Shown piece by piece: positions 1-8,845 of a DNA stretch of 64,000 nucleotides (positions within the stretch are counted from its first letter, which is position 1; each line of letters starts with the position of its first letter). The stretch covers positions 136,399 to 200,398 of the forward strand of contig JAEZKK010000006.1 of assembly GCA_023415495.1 (NCBI GenBank), written 5' to 3'. The translations under genes were made by a program, and so were the position numbers. Origin of the DNA: Bacteroidota bacterium. GTDB taxonomy: Bacteria > Bacteroidota > Bacteroidia > Bacteroidales > P3. A model generated the notes under the pieces. It was not told the origin of the DNA and ran no database searches. It worked only from the letters and a program-made list of their open reading frames with translations.

Positions 1-855
1 GAGTTTAAGAATTCTGATTGCGACTATGTATTTCATCTTGCTGCTCAGCCAATAGTAAGGACTTCTTACGAGATGCCTTGCGATACTTTTGATACTAATC
101 TAATGGGTACAACAAATCTATTAGAGGCTATTAGGAAATATGGGAAGAAAGGCTTGATAGGAGTGTTTATTACTACCGATAAGGTCTATAATAATATTGA
201 AAAAGAATATTCATATAAGGAGGACGACCCTTTAGGAGGTTATGATCCTTATTCTGCAAGTAAGGCATGCTGTGAATTGGCAATTGATTCATATAGACGT
301 AGCTTTTTTAATCCAAAGGATTTCGAAACACATGGGATAAAGATTATAAGCCTTAGGGCAGGGAATGTAATTGGAGGAGGAGATTGGGCTAAGGATAGAT
401 TAATCCCAGATATTGCAAGAGCTTTATCTTATAAAAAAGAAATTATTATTAGAAATCCTGATTCAACTCGACCTTGGCAACATGTGTTTGAGCCACTTTC
501 TGCATATCTTTACTTTGCATATTTATTAAATGAGAAAGATAGATTTATTTCTTCTCTTAATATAGGACCAAGAGAAAATGATAATATTAAGGTAGAGGAT
601 ATGGTAAAGATGTCATTGGATATTTGGAAAGAGGGAAGCTATAAAGTAGAAAAGTTAAATAATCAACCACATGAGGCAGGATTATTGTCATTGAATATTG
701 AAAAAGCAGAGAGCTTGGGATGGAGACCAAAATGGGATGCAAAAACAGCATTAGAAAAAACCTTGTCTTGGTATAATGAGTTTTATACTAATTCAAATAA
801 TATTGAAAGTTTTAGTCTGAAACAAATAGAAGATTTTTTCAGTAATAAAAATTAG
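1..855 (+). CDS. rfbG: CDP-glucose 4,6-dehydratase, 5' truncated by window edge
   Basis: Short-chain dehydrogenase/reductase that converts CDP-glucose to CDP-4-dehydro-6-deoxyglucose, the first committed step to CDP-3,6-dideoxyhexoses. The frame is open from base 1 and 284 residues are visible; the family is about 355-360 long, so about 75 N-terminal residues with the Rossmann glycine motif lie outside the window. The catalytic signature is visible: TTDKVY, then YSASK (Tyr-x3-Lys), and the family-like stretch RAGNVIGGGDWAKDR. An ATG at 73 is internal and not the start. It ends 4 bp before rfbH, so the two are co-transcribed. The identification rests on the HLAAQPIVRTSY stretch and the rfbH neighbour; a dTDP-glucose dehydratase is less likely. 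Confidence 0.9.
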   Translation, partial: EFKNSDCDYVFHLAAQPIVRTSYEMPCDTFDTNLMGTTNLLEAIRKYGKKGLIGVFITTDKVYNNIEKEYSYKEDDPLGGYDPYSASKACCELAIDSYRRSFFNPKDFETHGIKIISLRAGNVIGGGDWAKDRLIPDIARALSYKKEIIIRNPDSTRPWQHVFEPLSAYLYFAYLLNEKDRFISSLNIGPRENDNIKVEDMVKMSLDIWKEGSYKVEKLNNQPHEAGLLSLNIEKAESLGWRPKWDAKTALEKTLSWYNEFYTNSNNIESFSLKQIEDFFSNKN

Positions 856-859
856 AAAG

Positions 860-2221
860 ATGAGTGAAAAGTCAGAATTAATTAAAGAAGAGATTTTTAA
901 ATTAGTTGAGGAGTATTATAAGGAGGAGTTTGGTAACTCAACTCCATATAAAGAAGGTGATCCTATTTCTTATGGAGGAAGAGTTTTTGATGAAAAGGAA
1001 TTAATAAATTTAGTTGATTCATCTTTGGAGTTCTGGCTAACCTCTGGTAGGTATTGCGAGGAATTAGAAAAGAGAATTGCTAATTATATTGGCGTTAAAC
1101 ATGCTCTTCTTGTCAATTCAGGTTCATCTGCCAATTTACTTTCTATTGCAGCCTTGTTTTCAGATAGTTTAGAAGAAAGGAGGATGAATAGGGGGGATGA
1201 GGTTATCACTGTTGCTGCAGGTTTTCCAACTACTGTTACCCCAATTATCCAATATGGTTGTATCCCTGTTTTTGTTGATGTAGTTCTTGGAGAATATAAT
1301 ATTGATATTAGAGAATTAGAAAAAGCATTAAGTAACAAAACCAAGGCAGTTATGATTGCTCATACTCTTGGAAATCCATTTTCTTTGCAAGAGGTTAGAG
1401 AGTTTTGCGATAAACACTCTCTTTGGTTGATTGAGGATAATTGTGATGCTTTTGGAAGTGAGTATTATTATAATAGGAAATGGGTAAAGACTGGGAGTGT
1501 GGGAGATATTGGAACATCGAGTTTCTATCCTGCACATCATATAACAATGGGTGAGGGTGGAGCAGTTTATACAAATAATCCAAAATTAAATAGAATATTA
1601 CTTAGTCTTAGAGATTGGGGAAGAGATTGCTATTGCTCATCAGGAGAGGATAATAGTTGTGGAAATCGCTTTACTCAAACCTTTGGACAATTGCCTTTAG
1701 GTTATGACCACAAATACGTTTATTCCCATTTTGGATATAATCTTAAGGTTACCGAGATGCAAGCCTCAATAGGTTTGGCTCAAATCGAAAAGGTTGATGA
1801 TTTTACAAAACAAAGAAGAGATAATTTTGATTATCTATATTCGGAGTTTAAAAAGGCAAACGCGGAAAAGTATTTAATACTACCTAATAAGACAGAGAAT
1901 TCAAATCCGTCATGGTTTGGTTTTGTTATTAGTGTAAAACAAGACTCTCCATTTTCAAGAGTAGATATCACTAAATACTTGGAAAAAAACAAAATACAAA
2001 CCAGAGTATTATTCGCAGGTAATATTATTAAACATCCATGTTTTGACTCTATGAGAAAAGAAAAACAAGAAGGGAAAGAGCCTTATAGAGTGATTGGGGA
2101 ATTGCCAAATACGGAATTTATTATGAATAATAGTTTTTGGATTGGAGTATATCCTGGAATGACTAAAGAGAAACTTAATTATATGATTAAACATATTATC
2201 ACCTACTTAGAAAAATACTAA
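860..2221 (+). CDS. rfbH: CDP-4-dehydro-6-deoxyglucose 3-dehydrase (E1)
   Basis: PMP-dependent, [2Fe-2S]-containing dehydrase that removes the C3 hydroxyl of CDP-4-dehydro-6-deoxyglucose. It has the aminotransferase fold (DegT family), but the lysine that would hold PLP is replaced by histidine in SFYPAHHITMGEGG, which is the hallmark of E1 enzymes. Cysteines in RDCYCSSGEDNSCG have the C-x1-C-x7-C spacing of the E1 iron-sulfur site, with a further Cys about 60 residues upstream in IEDNCDAFG. The length of 453 residues is normal. The reductase partner E3 (AscD/DdhD type) is not in the window and may lie upstream. Lies between rfbG and a glycosyltransferase with 4 and 1 bp gaps. Confidence 0.93.
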   Translation: MSEKSELIKEEIFKLVEEYYKEEFGNSTPYKEGDPISYGGRVFDEKELINLVDSSLEFWLTSGRYCEELEKRIANYIGVKHALLVNSGSSANLLSIAALFSDSLEERRMNRGDEVITVAAGFPTTVTPIIQYGCIPVFVDVVLGEYNIDIRELEKALSNKTKAVMIAHTLGNPFSLQEVREFCDKHSLWLIEDNCDAFGSEYYYNRKWVKTGSVGDIGTSSFYPAHHITMGEGGAVYTNNPKLNRILLSLRDWGRDCYCSSGEDNSCGNRFTQTFGQLPLGYDHKYVYSHFGYNLKVTEMQASIGLAQIEKVDDFTKQRRDNFDYLYSEFKKANAEKYLILPNKTENSNPSWFGFVISVKQDSPFSRVDITKYLEKNKIQTRVLFAGNIIKHPCFDSMRKEKQEGKEPYRVIGELPNTEFIMNNSFWIGVYPGMTKEKLNYMIKHIITYLEKY

Positions 2222-2222
2222 A

Positions 2223-3152
2223 ATGAAGAAAATTAGCATAGTTACTCCTTGTTATAATGAAGAGGAAAATATCAGTATCCTTTATAAGGAAGTAAAGAGA
2301 CAGTTCAGTAATTTGCCTCAATATGAATATGAACATATCTTTATTGATAATTCTTCAACTGATAATACAGTAGGAGTCCTTAAGGAATTTGCAAAGACAG
2401 ACAAAAACCTGAAAATAATAGTTAATTCAAGGAATTTTGGGCATATACGTTCTCCATATTATGCAATGTTGCAAGCTGATGGGGATGCAGTAATCAGTCT
2501 TGTGTCTGACCTCCAAGACCCACCATATTTAATTCCTGAATTTATTAAGAAATGGGAAGAAGGATATAAAATAGTTGTAGGGGTGAAGACAAATAGCGAG
2601 GAAAGCAAATTGTTTTTTAGATTGAGAAAGGCATATTATAATTTAGTTACTAAACTTTCGGAAGTTGAATTAATTAAAAACTATACTGGATTTGGAATCT
2701 ATGATAAACAAGTAATTCAAGAGCTACGAAACGTAAAGGATAATTATCCATACTTTAGAGGATTGATTTGTGAAGTGGGTTTTGAGAAAGCAATTATTGA
2801 ATATAAACAACCTGCAAGAAAAAGAGGTATTACAAAGAATAATTTCTTTACTCTCTATGATATAGCTATGTTAGGTATAACTTCCCATTCCAAGGTTCCT
2901 CTTAGGCTTGCTGCTATGTTTGGTTTCCTAATGGCAATTCTAAGTTTTCTTGCCGCAGTAGTTTATTTTATTATGAAGATTATATATTGGGACTCTATGC
3001 CATTAGGTCAAGCTCCACTTGTAATTGGTTTATTCTTCTTTTCTTCAATTCAGCTTTTCTTTATTGGAATCATAGGAGAATATATTGGTAATATTCATAC
3101 TCACGTAATGAATCGCCCTTTAGTTGTAGAAAAAGAAAGAATTAATTTTTAA
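2223..3152 (+). CDS. GT2 glycosyltransferase, DPM1/GtrB/ArnC type
   Basis: Family 2 glycosyltransferase predicted to load a sugar onto polyprenyl phosphate at the inner face of the membrane. It opens with ISIVTPCYNEEENI, carries the metal-binding region SDLQDPP typical of the polyprenyl-phosphate mannosyl/glucosyl transferases, and ends with two transmembrane helices (about residues 230-255 and 263-285). 309 residues is normal for the family. It starts 1 bp after rfbH and stops 3 bp before the GT-C gene, which suggests that it supplies lipid-linked sugar donor to that next enzyme. The sugar itself cannot be read from the sequence. Confidence 0.85.
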   Translation: MKKISIVTPCYNEEENISILYKEVKRQFSNLPQYEYEHIFIDNSSTDNTVGVLKEFAKTDKNLKIIVNSRNFGHIRSPYYAMLQADGDAVISLVSDLQDPPYLIPEFIKKWEEGYKIVVGVKTNSEESKLFFRLRKAYYNLVTKLSEVELIKNYTGFGIYDKQVIQELRNVKDNYPYFRGLICEVGFEKAIIEYKQPARKRGITKNNFFTLYDIAMLGITSHSKVPLRLAAMFGFLMAILSFLAAVVYFIMKIIYWDSMPLGQAPLVIGLFFFSSIQLFFIGIIGEYIGNIHTHVMNRPLVVEKERINF

Positions 3153-3155
3153 TAT

Positions 3156-5336
3156 ATGAATAAGATAGTTTTCAAGAAATTTGATTTTAAACAAATAGGA
3201 CTTTGGCAATATATCTATTTAGGTATTGCAAGTATTGGTTTAATCATGTTAATTGTAATGGGTCAAGGTGCTGGTGTTTCTGGGGATGAGTTCTATCACT
3301 ACGACCATGCCGCTAATGTTTATAATTATTATAAGACCTTTGGCGAGGATTCAACAGCTGCAGTTATTACTCAAAACTACAATCTCCCTTATTATGGTCA
3401 GATTGTAGATAATTTTGCATATTTTATTACAAAAACCTTCTCAATAGATGACTTTATGGGTTTTCGCCATGGAGTTAATGCATTTATGGGTTGGTTGGCA
3501 ATTATATTTGCATCCCTATTTGTAAAAAGGATATCCTCATGGCAGGCAGCTATTATAACTCTTGTACTTATGTTTATCTCTCCAAGATTTATTGGGCATA
3601 GCTTTAATAATCTTAAGGATTTACCTCTTGCTACGGCAACAATAATGTCTATTTATTTTATTACAAAATTCCTTGACCAATTGCCGAAGATTAAAATTTC
3701 AACAGCGATATGGCTTACTCTTTCAATTGCTTTTGCAATAGCAGTAAGAGTTGGGGGTTTAATAGTTATTGGATATTTTGCTTTATTTGCACTTGTGTAT
3801 TATATATATAAGTATAAGACTTTGAAAAAAGAATTTACAAGAGTATTACTTTGGTCATTGGGAATTTCACTGACGGCTTATATTCTTGCTGTACTTTCTT
3901 GGCCTTTTGCATTGCAAGCCCCAATCGATAATCCTAAGGAAACTCTTGGAAATATGACTAAGTTTGCTATTACTCTTAGACAGATATTTGAAGGAACTAC
4001 ACAATGGAGCGATTACCTGCCTTGGTATTACACTCCTAAATTTATATTTATGACTATTCCAACAATAGTTATTGTGGGTTTTGTTTTAGGTATTGTGATG
4101 ATGTTTAAATACAAGAAGCTTTGGTTTTACAACTTTATATTATTATTCACTTTTATATTCCCGGTGTTTTGGATAGTTGTAAATGGAAGTAATGTATATG
4201 GGGGATGGCGTCATGCTATTTTTGTTTATCCTTCTCTTGCAGCTTTTTCTGGATTAGGAATATATCAACTAATTAAAAGCATAAATAAAAAATATATTCG
4301 ATACGTTTTGATATTAGCTTTTTCGCTAATTAGTATTAATCCAGTTGCTCATTCAATTAGAAACCATCCTTATGAATATGTATATTTTAATGAATTGAGT
4401 GGAGGAATGAAAAAAGCTTATGGAAACTATGAATTGGACTATTATTTCCATTCTCTTAGAGAGGCATCAGAATGGATAATTGAAAATGCTGAAAAGGATG
4501 GAAAGAAAAAAGGAGAAAAGATAAAGATAGGTTGCTGGCATATTCCTCCTGTTCAATATTATTTTAGAAAAGATACTGCAGATTTTGATTTTGCATTTTT
4601 GCGTTATTACGAAAGAGGCAATTATGATTGGGATTATGCAATAGTTTGTAATACTGGGATTGCTCCAGAGCAGTTGAAAAATAATACCTTTCCGCCTAAG
4701 AATACTGTTTATGAGGTTAAGGTAGATGGGAAACCTATTTGTGTAGTTTTGAAAAGAGAAGATAAATCAGATTTTATTGGCTCTGAATTAAAGAATAAGG
4801 ATTCAATCCTATTGGCTATCCCATATCTTCAAAAAGCAATTAAATTAGATAACGCTAATGAATCTGCAATCAATAATCTTGCAGAGATTTATCTTAGAAC
4901 AAATAGGGCTGATAGTGTTGTAGTGCTAATGGATGAATTATTAAAGATTAATCCAAACTCCGAATCGGCGAACTATTTTAAGGCTTATGGGTTATTCTTA
5001 TTAGGTCAAAATCAAGAGTCGCTTAATTTATGTGATAAGGTAATTAGGATTAATCCAAAATTCCAATCTGCTTATTCATTGGGTGCAAATATTAAACTAA
5101 ATATGCAGGATTTATATGGAGCTGAGGCTTATCTTAATGGATTGATAGCAATTGATAGATTAGATAATCAATCAATGCAACAATTGCTTATGATTTACCA
5201 AGCTAGTGGATTGGATGAGAGAAATGCCTATATAAAGTTCTACTCTATAATGGCGGAGCATTATAAGAAAAAAGGAGAGAAGAAATTGTTTGAGGAGTAT
5301 GATAATGCGGTTAGAAATTTAATACAAAGAAGATAA
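3156..5336 (+). CDS. GT-C membrane glycosyltransferase with C-terminal TPR domain
   Basis: Integral membrane protein of 726 residues resembling family 39/ArnT-PMT glycosyltransferases that use polyprenyl-phosphate sugars. After the first helix there is an acidic loop GDEFYHYDHA, matching the Asp-Glu position of GT-C enzymes, then about ten hydrophobic helices to residue 400. A soluble segment follows (about 415-530) and then three to four tetratricopeptide-like repeats (about 540-720; NPNSESANYFKAYGLFLLGQ and INPKFQSAYSLGANIKL show the pattern). GT-C plus TPR is the layout of eukaryotic TMTC O-mannosyltransferases, so protein or surface-layer glycosylation is possible. It is the last gene of the sugar operon; 35 bp separate it from FprA. 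Confidence 0.75.
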   Translation: MNKIVFKKFDFKQIGLWQYIYLGIASIGLIMLIVMGQGAGVSGDEFYHYDHAANVYNYYKTFGEDSTAAVITQNYNLPYYGQIVDNFAYFITKTFSIDDFMGFRHGVNAFMGWLAIIFASLFVKRISSWQAAIITLVLMFISPRFIGHSFNNLKDLPLATATIMSIYFITKFLDQLPKIKISTAIWLTLSIAFAIAVRVGGLIVIGYFALFALVYYIYKYKTLKKEFTRVLLWSLGISLTAYILAVLSWPFALQAPIDNPKETLGNMTKFAITLRQIFEGTTQWSDYLPWYYTPKFIFMTIPTIVIVGFVLGIVMMFKYKKLWFYNFILLFTFIFPVFWIVVNGSNVYGGWRHAIFVYPSLAAFSGLGIYQLIKSINKKYIRYVLILAFSLISINPVAHSIRNHPYEYVYFNELSGGMKKAYGNYELDYYFHSLREASEWIIENAEKDGKKKGEKIKIGCWHIPPVQYYFRKDTADFDFAFLRYYERGNYDWDYAIVCNTGIAPEQLKNNTFPPKNTVYEVKVDGKPICVVLKREDKSDFIGSELKNKDSILLAIPYLQKAIKLDNANESAINNLAEIYLRTNRADSVVVLMDELLKINPNSESANYFKAYGLFLLGQNQESLNLCDKVIRINPKFQSAYSLGANIKLNMQDLYGAEAYLNGLIAIDRLDNQSMQQLLMIYQASGLDERNAYIKFYSIMAEHYKKKGEKKLFEEYDNAVRNLIQRR

Positions 5337-5371
5337 AGACATAAACGATTAAATAAATAATAAAATAAAAA

Positions 5372-6535
5372 ATGAAAGCTATAGAAATTAAAAAAGATGT
5401 TTATTGGGTAGGTGGTATTGACTGGTCGTTAAGAAATTTTCACGGCTATCTAACTCAAAGGGGTTCAACCTATAATGCTTATTTAATAATTGATGAGAAG
5501 GTAACTCTAATTGATACTGTTAAGGGTTATTTGACTGAAGAGTTAATTGAAAGAATTTCTGATGTAATTGATCCAAGAAAGATTGATTATGTTGTTTCTA
5601 ATCACGTTGAGATGGACCATTCAGGAGCTTTGCCGGCACTGATGGAAATGATTCCAAATGCAACTGTGATTACATCCGCTGCCGGAGAAAAAGAACATAG
5701 ATTACATTACCGTAAGGATTGGAATTTTAAGGTAGTTAAGAGTGGAGATGTAATAAATATTGGTAAGAGAAATCTTAATTTTGTAATGACTCCTATGGTT
5801 CATTGGCCAGATAATATGGTAACCTATTGTCCTGAAGATAAAATTCTATATTCAAATGATGCCTTTGGTCAACATATTTCTTCATCAGAAAGATTTGAGG
5901 ATGAATATTCATTAGAGATAACTGTTGAGGAAGCAAAGAAATACTATGCAAATATTGTTTTACCATATTCTAATCAAGTTCTTGGAATATTAGATTTGGT
6001 TAGGAGTTTGGATATTGAAATGATTTGCACAAGTCATGGTCTAAGTTGGAGAAAGAATATTCCTTTGATTTTAGACCTTTATGAGAAATGGGCTTCGAAT
6101 AAGACTGAGAAAAAAGTAGTTATTATTTATGATTCAATGTGGGGCTCAACGGAGAAAATGGCTGAATATATTTCCAACGCATTTGAAGAAAAGGGCTATA
6201 AATACAGAATATTAGATTTAAAACTAAATCATATCTCGGATGTAATTACAGAGGTGATTGAGGCAGAGTATTTATGTATTGGTTCTCCTACTTTAAATAA
6301 GGGTATTCTCCCAACAGTTGCATCCTTCTTAACTTACTTACAAGGTTTGGCTCCTAAGGGAAGAAAAGCATTTTTGTTTGGAAGTTATGGATGGGCTCCT
6401 ACTAATATGAAACATCTTGAACGTTATATGCAAGAAAGCAATATTGAAGTTATTGGAAAATATAATGTGAATTTCATTCCTACTTATGAGGATTTAGTAA
6501 AGATTCAAGAGGATGTAAAATCTAAGCTTGATTAA
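5372..6535 (+). CDS. fprA: FprA-family A-type flavoprotein (O2/NO reductase)
   Basis: Diiron flavoprotein that reduces O2 to water and/or NO to N2O, protecting anaerobes. The N-terminal metallo-beta-lactamase domain has the iron ligands H78-x-E80-x-D82-H83 (HVEMDH), H144 in MVHWPDN, D163 in YSNDAFGQH and H222 in CTSHGLSW. The C-terminal flavodoxin domain starts near residue 253 with the FMN loop YDSMWGSTEKMA. There is no C-terminal rubredoxin or flavin reductase extension (387 residues), so it depends on a separate donor; a rubredoxin is encoded at 17326-17484. It stands 35 bp after the sugar operon but is functionally unrelated to it. Confidence 0.93.
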   Translation: MKAIEIKKDVYWVGGIDWSLRNFHGYLTQRGSTYNAYLIIDEKVTLIDTVKGYLTEELIERISDVIDPRKIDYVVSNHVEMDHSGALPALMEMIPNATVITSAAGEKEHRLHYRKDWNFKVVKSGDVINIGKRNLNFVMTPMVHWPDNMVTYCPEDKILYSNDAFGQHISSSERFEDEYSLEITVEEAKKYYANIVLPYSNQVLGILDLVRSLDIEMICTSHGLSWRKNIPLILDLYEKWASNKTEKKVVIIYDSMWGSTEKMAEYISNAFEEKGYKYRILDLKLNHISDVITEVIEAEYLCIGSPTLNKGILPTVASFLTYLQGLAPKGRKAFLFGSYGWAPTNMKHLERYMQESNIEVIGKYNVNFIPTYEDLVKIQEDVKSKLD

Positions 6536-6582
6536 TTAAAAAAAATAAGTCCAAATTAAACCAAAATAAACCGAGTATAAAT

Positions 6583-7077
6583 ATGAGAACTTCAATTTTG
6601 TTTTTATTTACAATGATTTTATCCATTAGTCTTTTTGCTCAAAAACCAATTGTTAAGGATGGGGAAATAGTCTTGAATGGTAAGTCTATTGCGAAGATTG
6701 AGAAAGAAGGTTGCAAGGCTTTCTCTCCAAATTGTGAGTTTTATATCTCATCGTTGGATTCTCAGCCCTTGATAAATGTTATAGCTGATGTTATAGACGA
6801 CCCTTACTCAAATCATAAAAGAGGAGAAATGCCTGCTAAGATCCCTTATCTTAGATTTTCCTTCACAGGATTTGAGCAGGTTTGCGAGATGAGGAATCCT
6901 TCATTATTGCTTACAAAAGAAAAGGATATTGCAAGGATTGTACATAGACTTATTAAGGATGGAGCTTTGGATGAAGTAGCTGTTGAGAATTTTATTAAGG
7001 TTAATGGAACTCCTATTACTGATATGTTGGAAAGGAGTTCCTCTAAGCCTGAGATAAATATTAATATTAGAAGATAA
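6583..7077 (+). CDS. secreted protein of unknown function
   Basis: 164 residues starting with a clear type I signal peptide (hydrophobic LFLFTMILSISLFA then Q), so the product is exported, presumably to the periplasm. I do not recognise a family. Two cysteines occur close together (GCKAFSPNC) and a third further on (QVCEM); a short beta-rich part is followed by a helical segment (KEKDIARIVHRLIKDGALDEVAVENFI). Located 47 bp after fprA and 29 bp before the ThDP enzyme, on the same strand, so it could share their transcript. Nothing in the sequence ties it to either neighbour's chemistry. Confidence 0.7.
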   Translation: MRTSILFLFTMILSISLFAQKPIVKDGEIVLNGKSIAKIEKEGCKAFSPNCEFYISSLDSQPLINVIADVIDDPYSNHKRGEMPAKIPYLRFSFTGFEQVCEMRNPSLLLTKEKDIARIVHRLIKDGALDEVAVENFIKVNGTPITDMLERSSSKPEININIRR

Positions 7078-7106
7078 ATTGTTTTAATTACTGAAACCAA
7101 TTAGTT

Positions 7107-8834
7107 TTGAAAGCATCGGATTATATTGTTGAGTATTTAAAAAGCCAAGGAATCAAATATGTCTTTGGCTATATCGGAGGTATGATTACCCATATTGTAG
7201 ATTCCTTGGATAATGCAGAAGGTATTGATTATATCCAAACCTATCACGAACAGACTGCAGCAATCGCAGCAGAGGGTTATTCAATAGAGACAAAGAATTT
7301 TGGAGTAGCAATATCTACATCTGGTCCTGGAGTAACAAATATGATAACTGGAATAGCTGATGCTTATTTTGATTCAATTCCAACCCTATTTATTTCTGGT
7401 CAAGTAAATACTCACGAATATAAATACGATTTACCTATTCGTCAAAGGGGTTTTCAGGAAATGGATGTAGTTAGTTTATGTAAGCCTATTACAAAATATG
7501 CTAACCTGGTTGATGATGTTTCATTACTTCGTTATGAATTGGAAAAAGCAATTCATATTGCTAAGTCTCCAAGAATGGGACCTGTTATATTAGATATTCC
7601 AATGAATATTCAAAGGATGGAAATAGAACCAGAATCCATGCTTTCGTATTCAAATTCTAATGAGACACTAAAAGAATGGGATAAGAGTCTTGTTGTTGAG
7701 AAAATTAAAAATAGCAAAAGACCAATTCTTTTAGTTGGAGGGGGAATACGATATGATAAGAAGAAAAAAGTAATAAAATTCTTAGATAAATTTCAAATTC
7801 CTGTTGTTAATTCACTTTTAGGGAAGGGCTTAGTAGATGAGGATTATCATTATTACCTTGGAATGATAGGCTCTTATGGTAATCGATGTGCTAATATTGC
7901 TATTGCAAAAAGTGATTTAATTATCTGTATTGGTTCTCGTTTAGACACAAGGCAAACAGGTGCTAATTTCTCTTGTTTTGAAGATAAAACAATTATTCAC
8001 GTTGATATTGATATTAATGAGCTTGAAAGTCATAAGCTAAAGAATAGAATTTTAGTTAATGCTTATTCGTCTGATTTCTTAAATATCATAGACCAAGAGT
8101 TTGATTCTTATTCTTGCGATAATTCTTGGTTAGATTATATAGTATATTTAAAAGAGAACTATAACCAGGAGAAAGAAATTCAGCGTTTTGTTGAAAATAA
8201 GATACCATATCTATCTATTCAAACTTTAAATCATTATTCTAAGAATGATGATGTGTTTACTGTAGATATAGGGCAAAACCAAATGTGGGCAGCACAAACC
8301 TTAAAGATTAAAGGAAATCAAACCTTTATTACAAGTGGAGGACTTGCTCCTATGGGCTATTCAATTCCTTGTGCTATTGGACATGGTTTTGCTAATCCTA
8401 AGAAAAGAATAATGGCAATTGTAGGGGATGGAGGCTTTATGATTAGTGAACAAAGTCTTTATATGATTTCTCAATACGATTTAAATGTGCTTGTAATTCT
8501 TTTGAATAATTCTTCCTTAGGGATGATTACTCAGTTTCAATCTCTTTATTTCAATTCCAATATGGCTGGTACTACTATACAAGGGGGATATAGAGCATGC
8601 GATGCAAGAGCGGTTGCATTATCTCATGGGCTTAGGTATTTCTTAATTGAAGAAAAGGACTTGAATAATAGAGCTTATCTTGACCAAGTGTTTTCAAGTC
8701 GTAATGGTGTAATTGAGTTTAGAATTGAAAACCTAAGTACTGTTAGTCCAAAATTAGAGTTTGACCAACCAATATATAATCCTTTCCCATATCTTCCAGA
8801 AGATGAATTAAAAGAACTTCTAAATAGAACCTAA
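7107..8834 (+). CDS. ThDP-dependent acetolactate-synthase-like enzyme (YerE-like candidate)
   Basis: Thiamine-diphosphate enzyme with the three-domain layout of acetolactate synthase catalytic subunits: the ThDP-activating glutamate in TYHEQTAAIAAEGY (about residue 48), a middle Rossmann-like domain, and the ThDP/Mg motif GDGGFM...NNSSLGM near residues 450-475. A TTG start is used: the in-frame codons upstream hit a stop at 7092 and the next ATG would remove the N-terminal strand MKASDYIVEYL. No regulatory subunit or other ilv gene is nearby, which argues against branched-chain amino acid synthesis. YerE, which transfers an acetyl unit from pyruvate to CDP-4-keto-3,6-dideoxyglucose, belongs to this family, and that substrate is what RfbG and RfbH at the window start would produce. 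That role is an inference. Confidence 0.8.
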   Translation: MKASDYIVEYLKSQGIKYVFGYIGGMITHIVDSLDNAEGIDYIQTYHEQTAAIAAEGYSIETKNFGVAISTSGPGVTNMITGIADAYFDSIPTLFISGQVNTHEYKYDLPIRQRGFQEMDVVSLCKPITKYANLVDDVSLLRYELEKAIHIAKSPRMGPVILDIPMNIQRMEIEPESMLSYSNSNETLKEWDKSLVVEKIKNSKRPILLVGGGIRYDKKKKVIKFLDKFQIPVVNSLLGKGLVDEDYHYYLGMIGSYGNRCANIAIAKSDLIICIGSRLDTRQTGANFSCFEDKTIIHVDIDINELESHKLKNRILVNAYSSDFLNIIDQEFDSYSCDNSWLDYIVYLKENYNQEKEIQRFVENKIPYLSIQTLNHYSKNDDVFTVDIGQNQMWAAQTLKIKGNQTFITSGGLAPMGYSIPCAIGHGFANPKKRIMAIVGDGGFMISEQSLYMISQYDLNVLVILLNNSSLGMITQFQSLYFNSNMAGTTIQGGYRACDARAVALSHGLRYFLIEEKDLNNRAYLDQVFSSRNGVIEFRIENLSTVSPKLEFDQPIYNPFPYLPEDELKELLNRT

Positions 8835-8845
8835 TAATATTGTTT

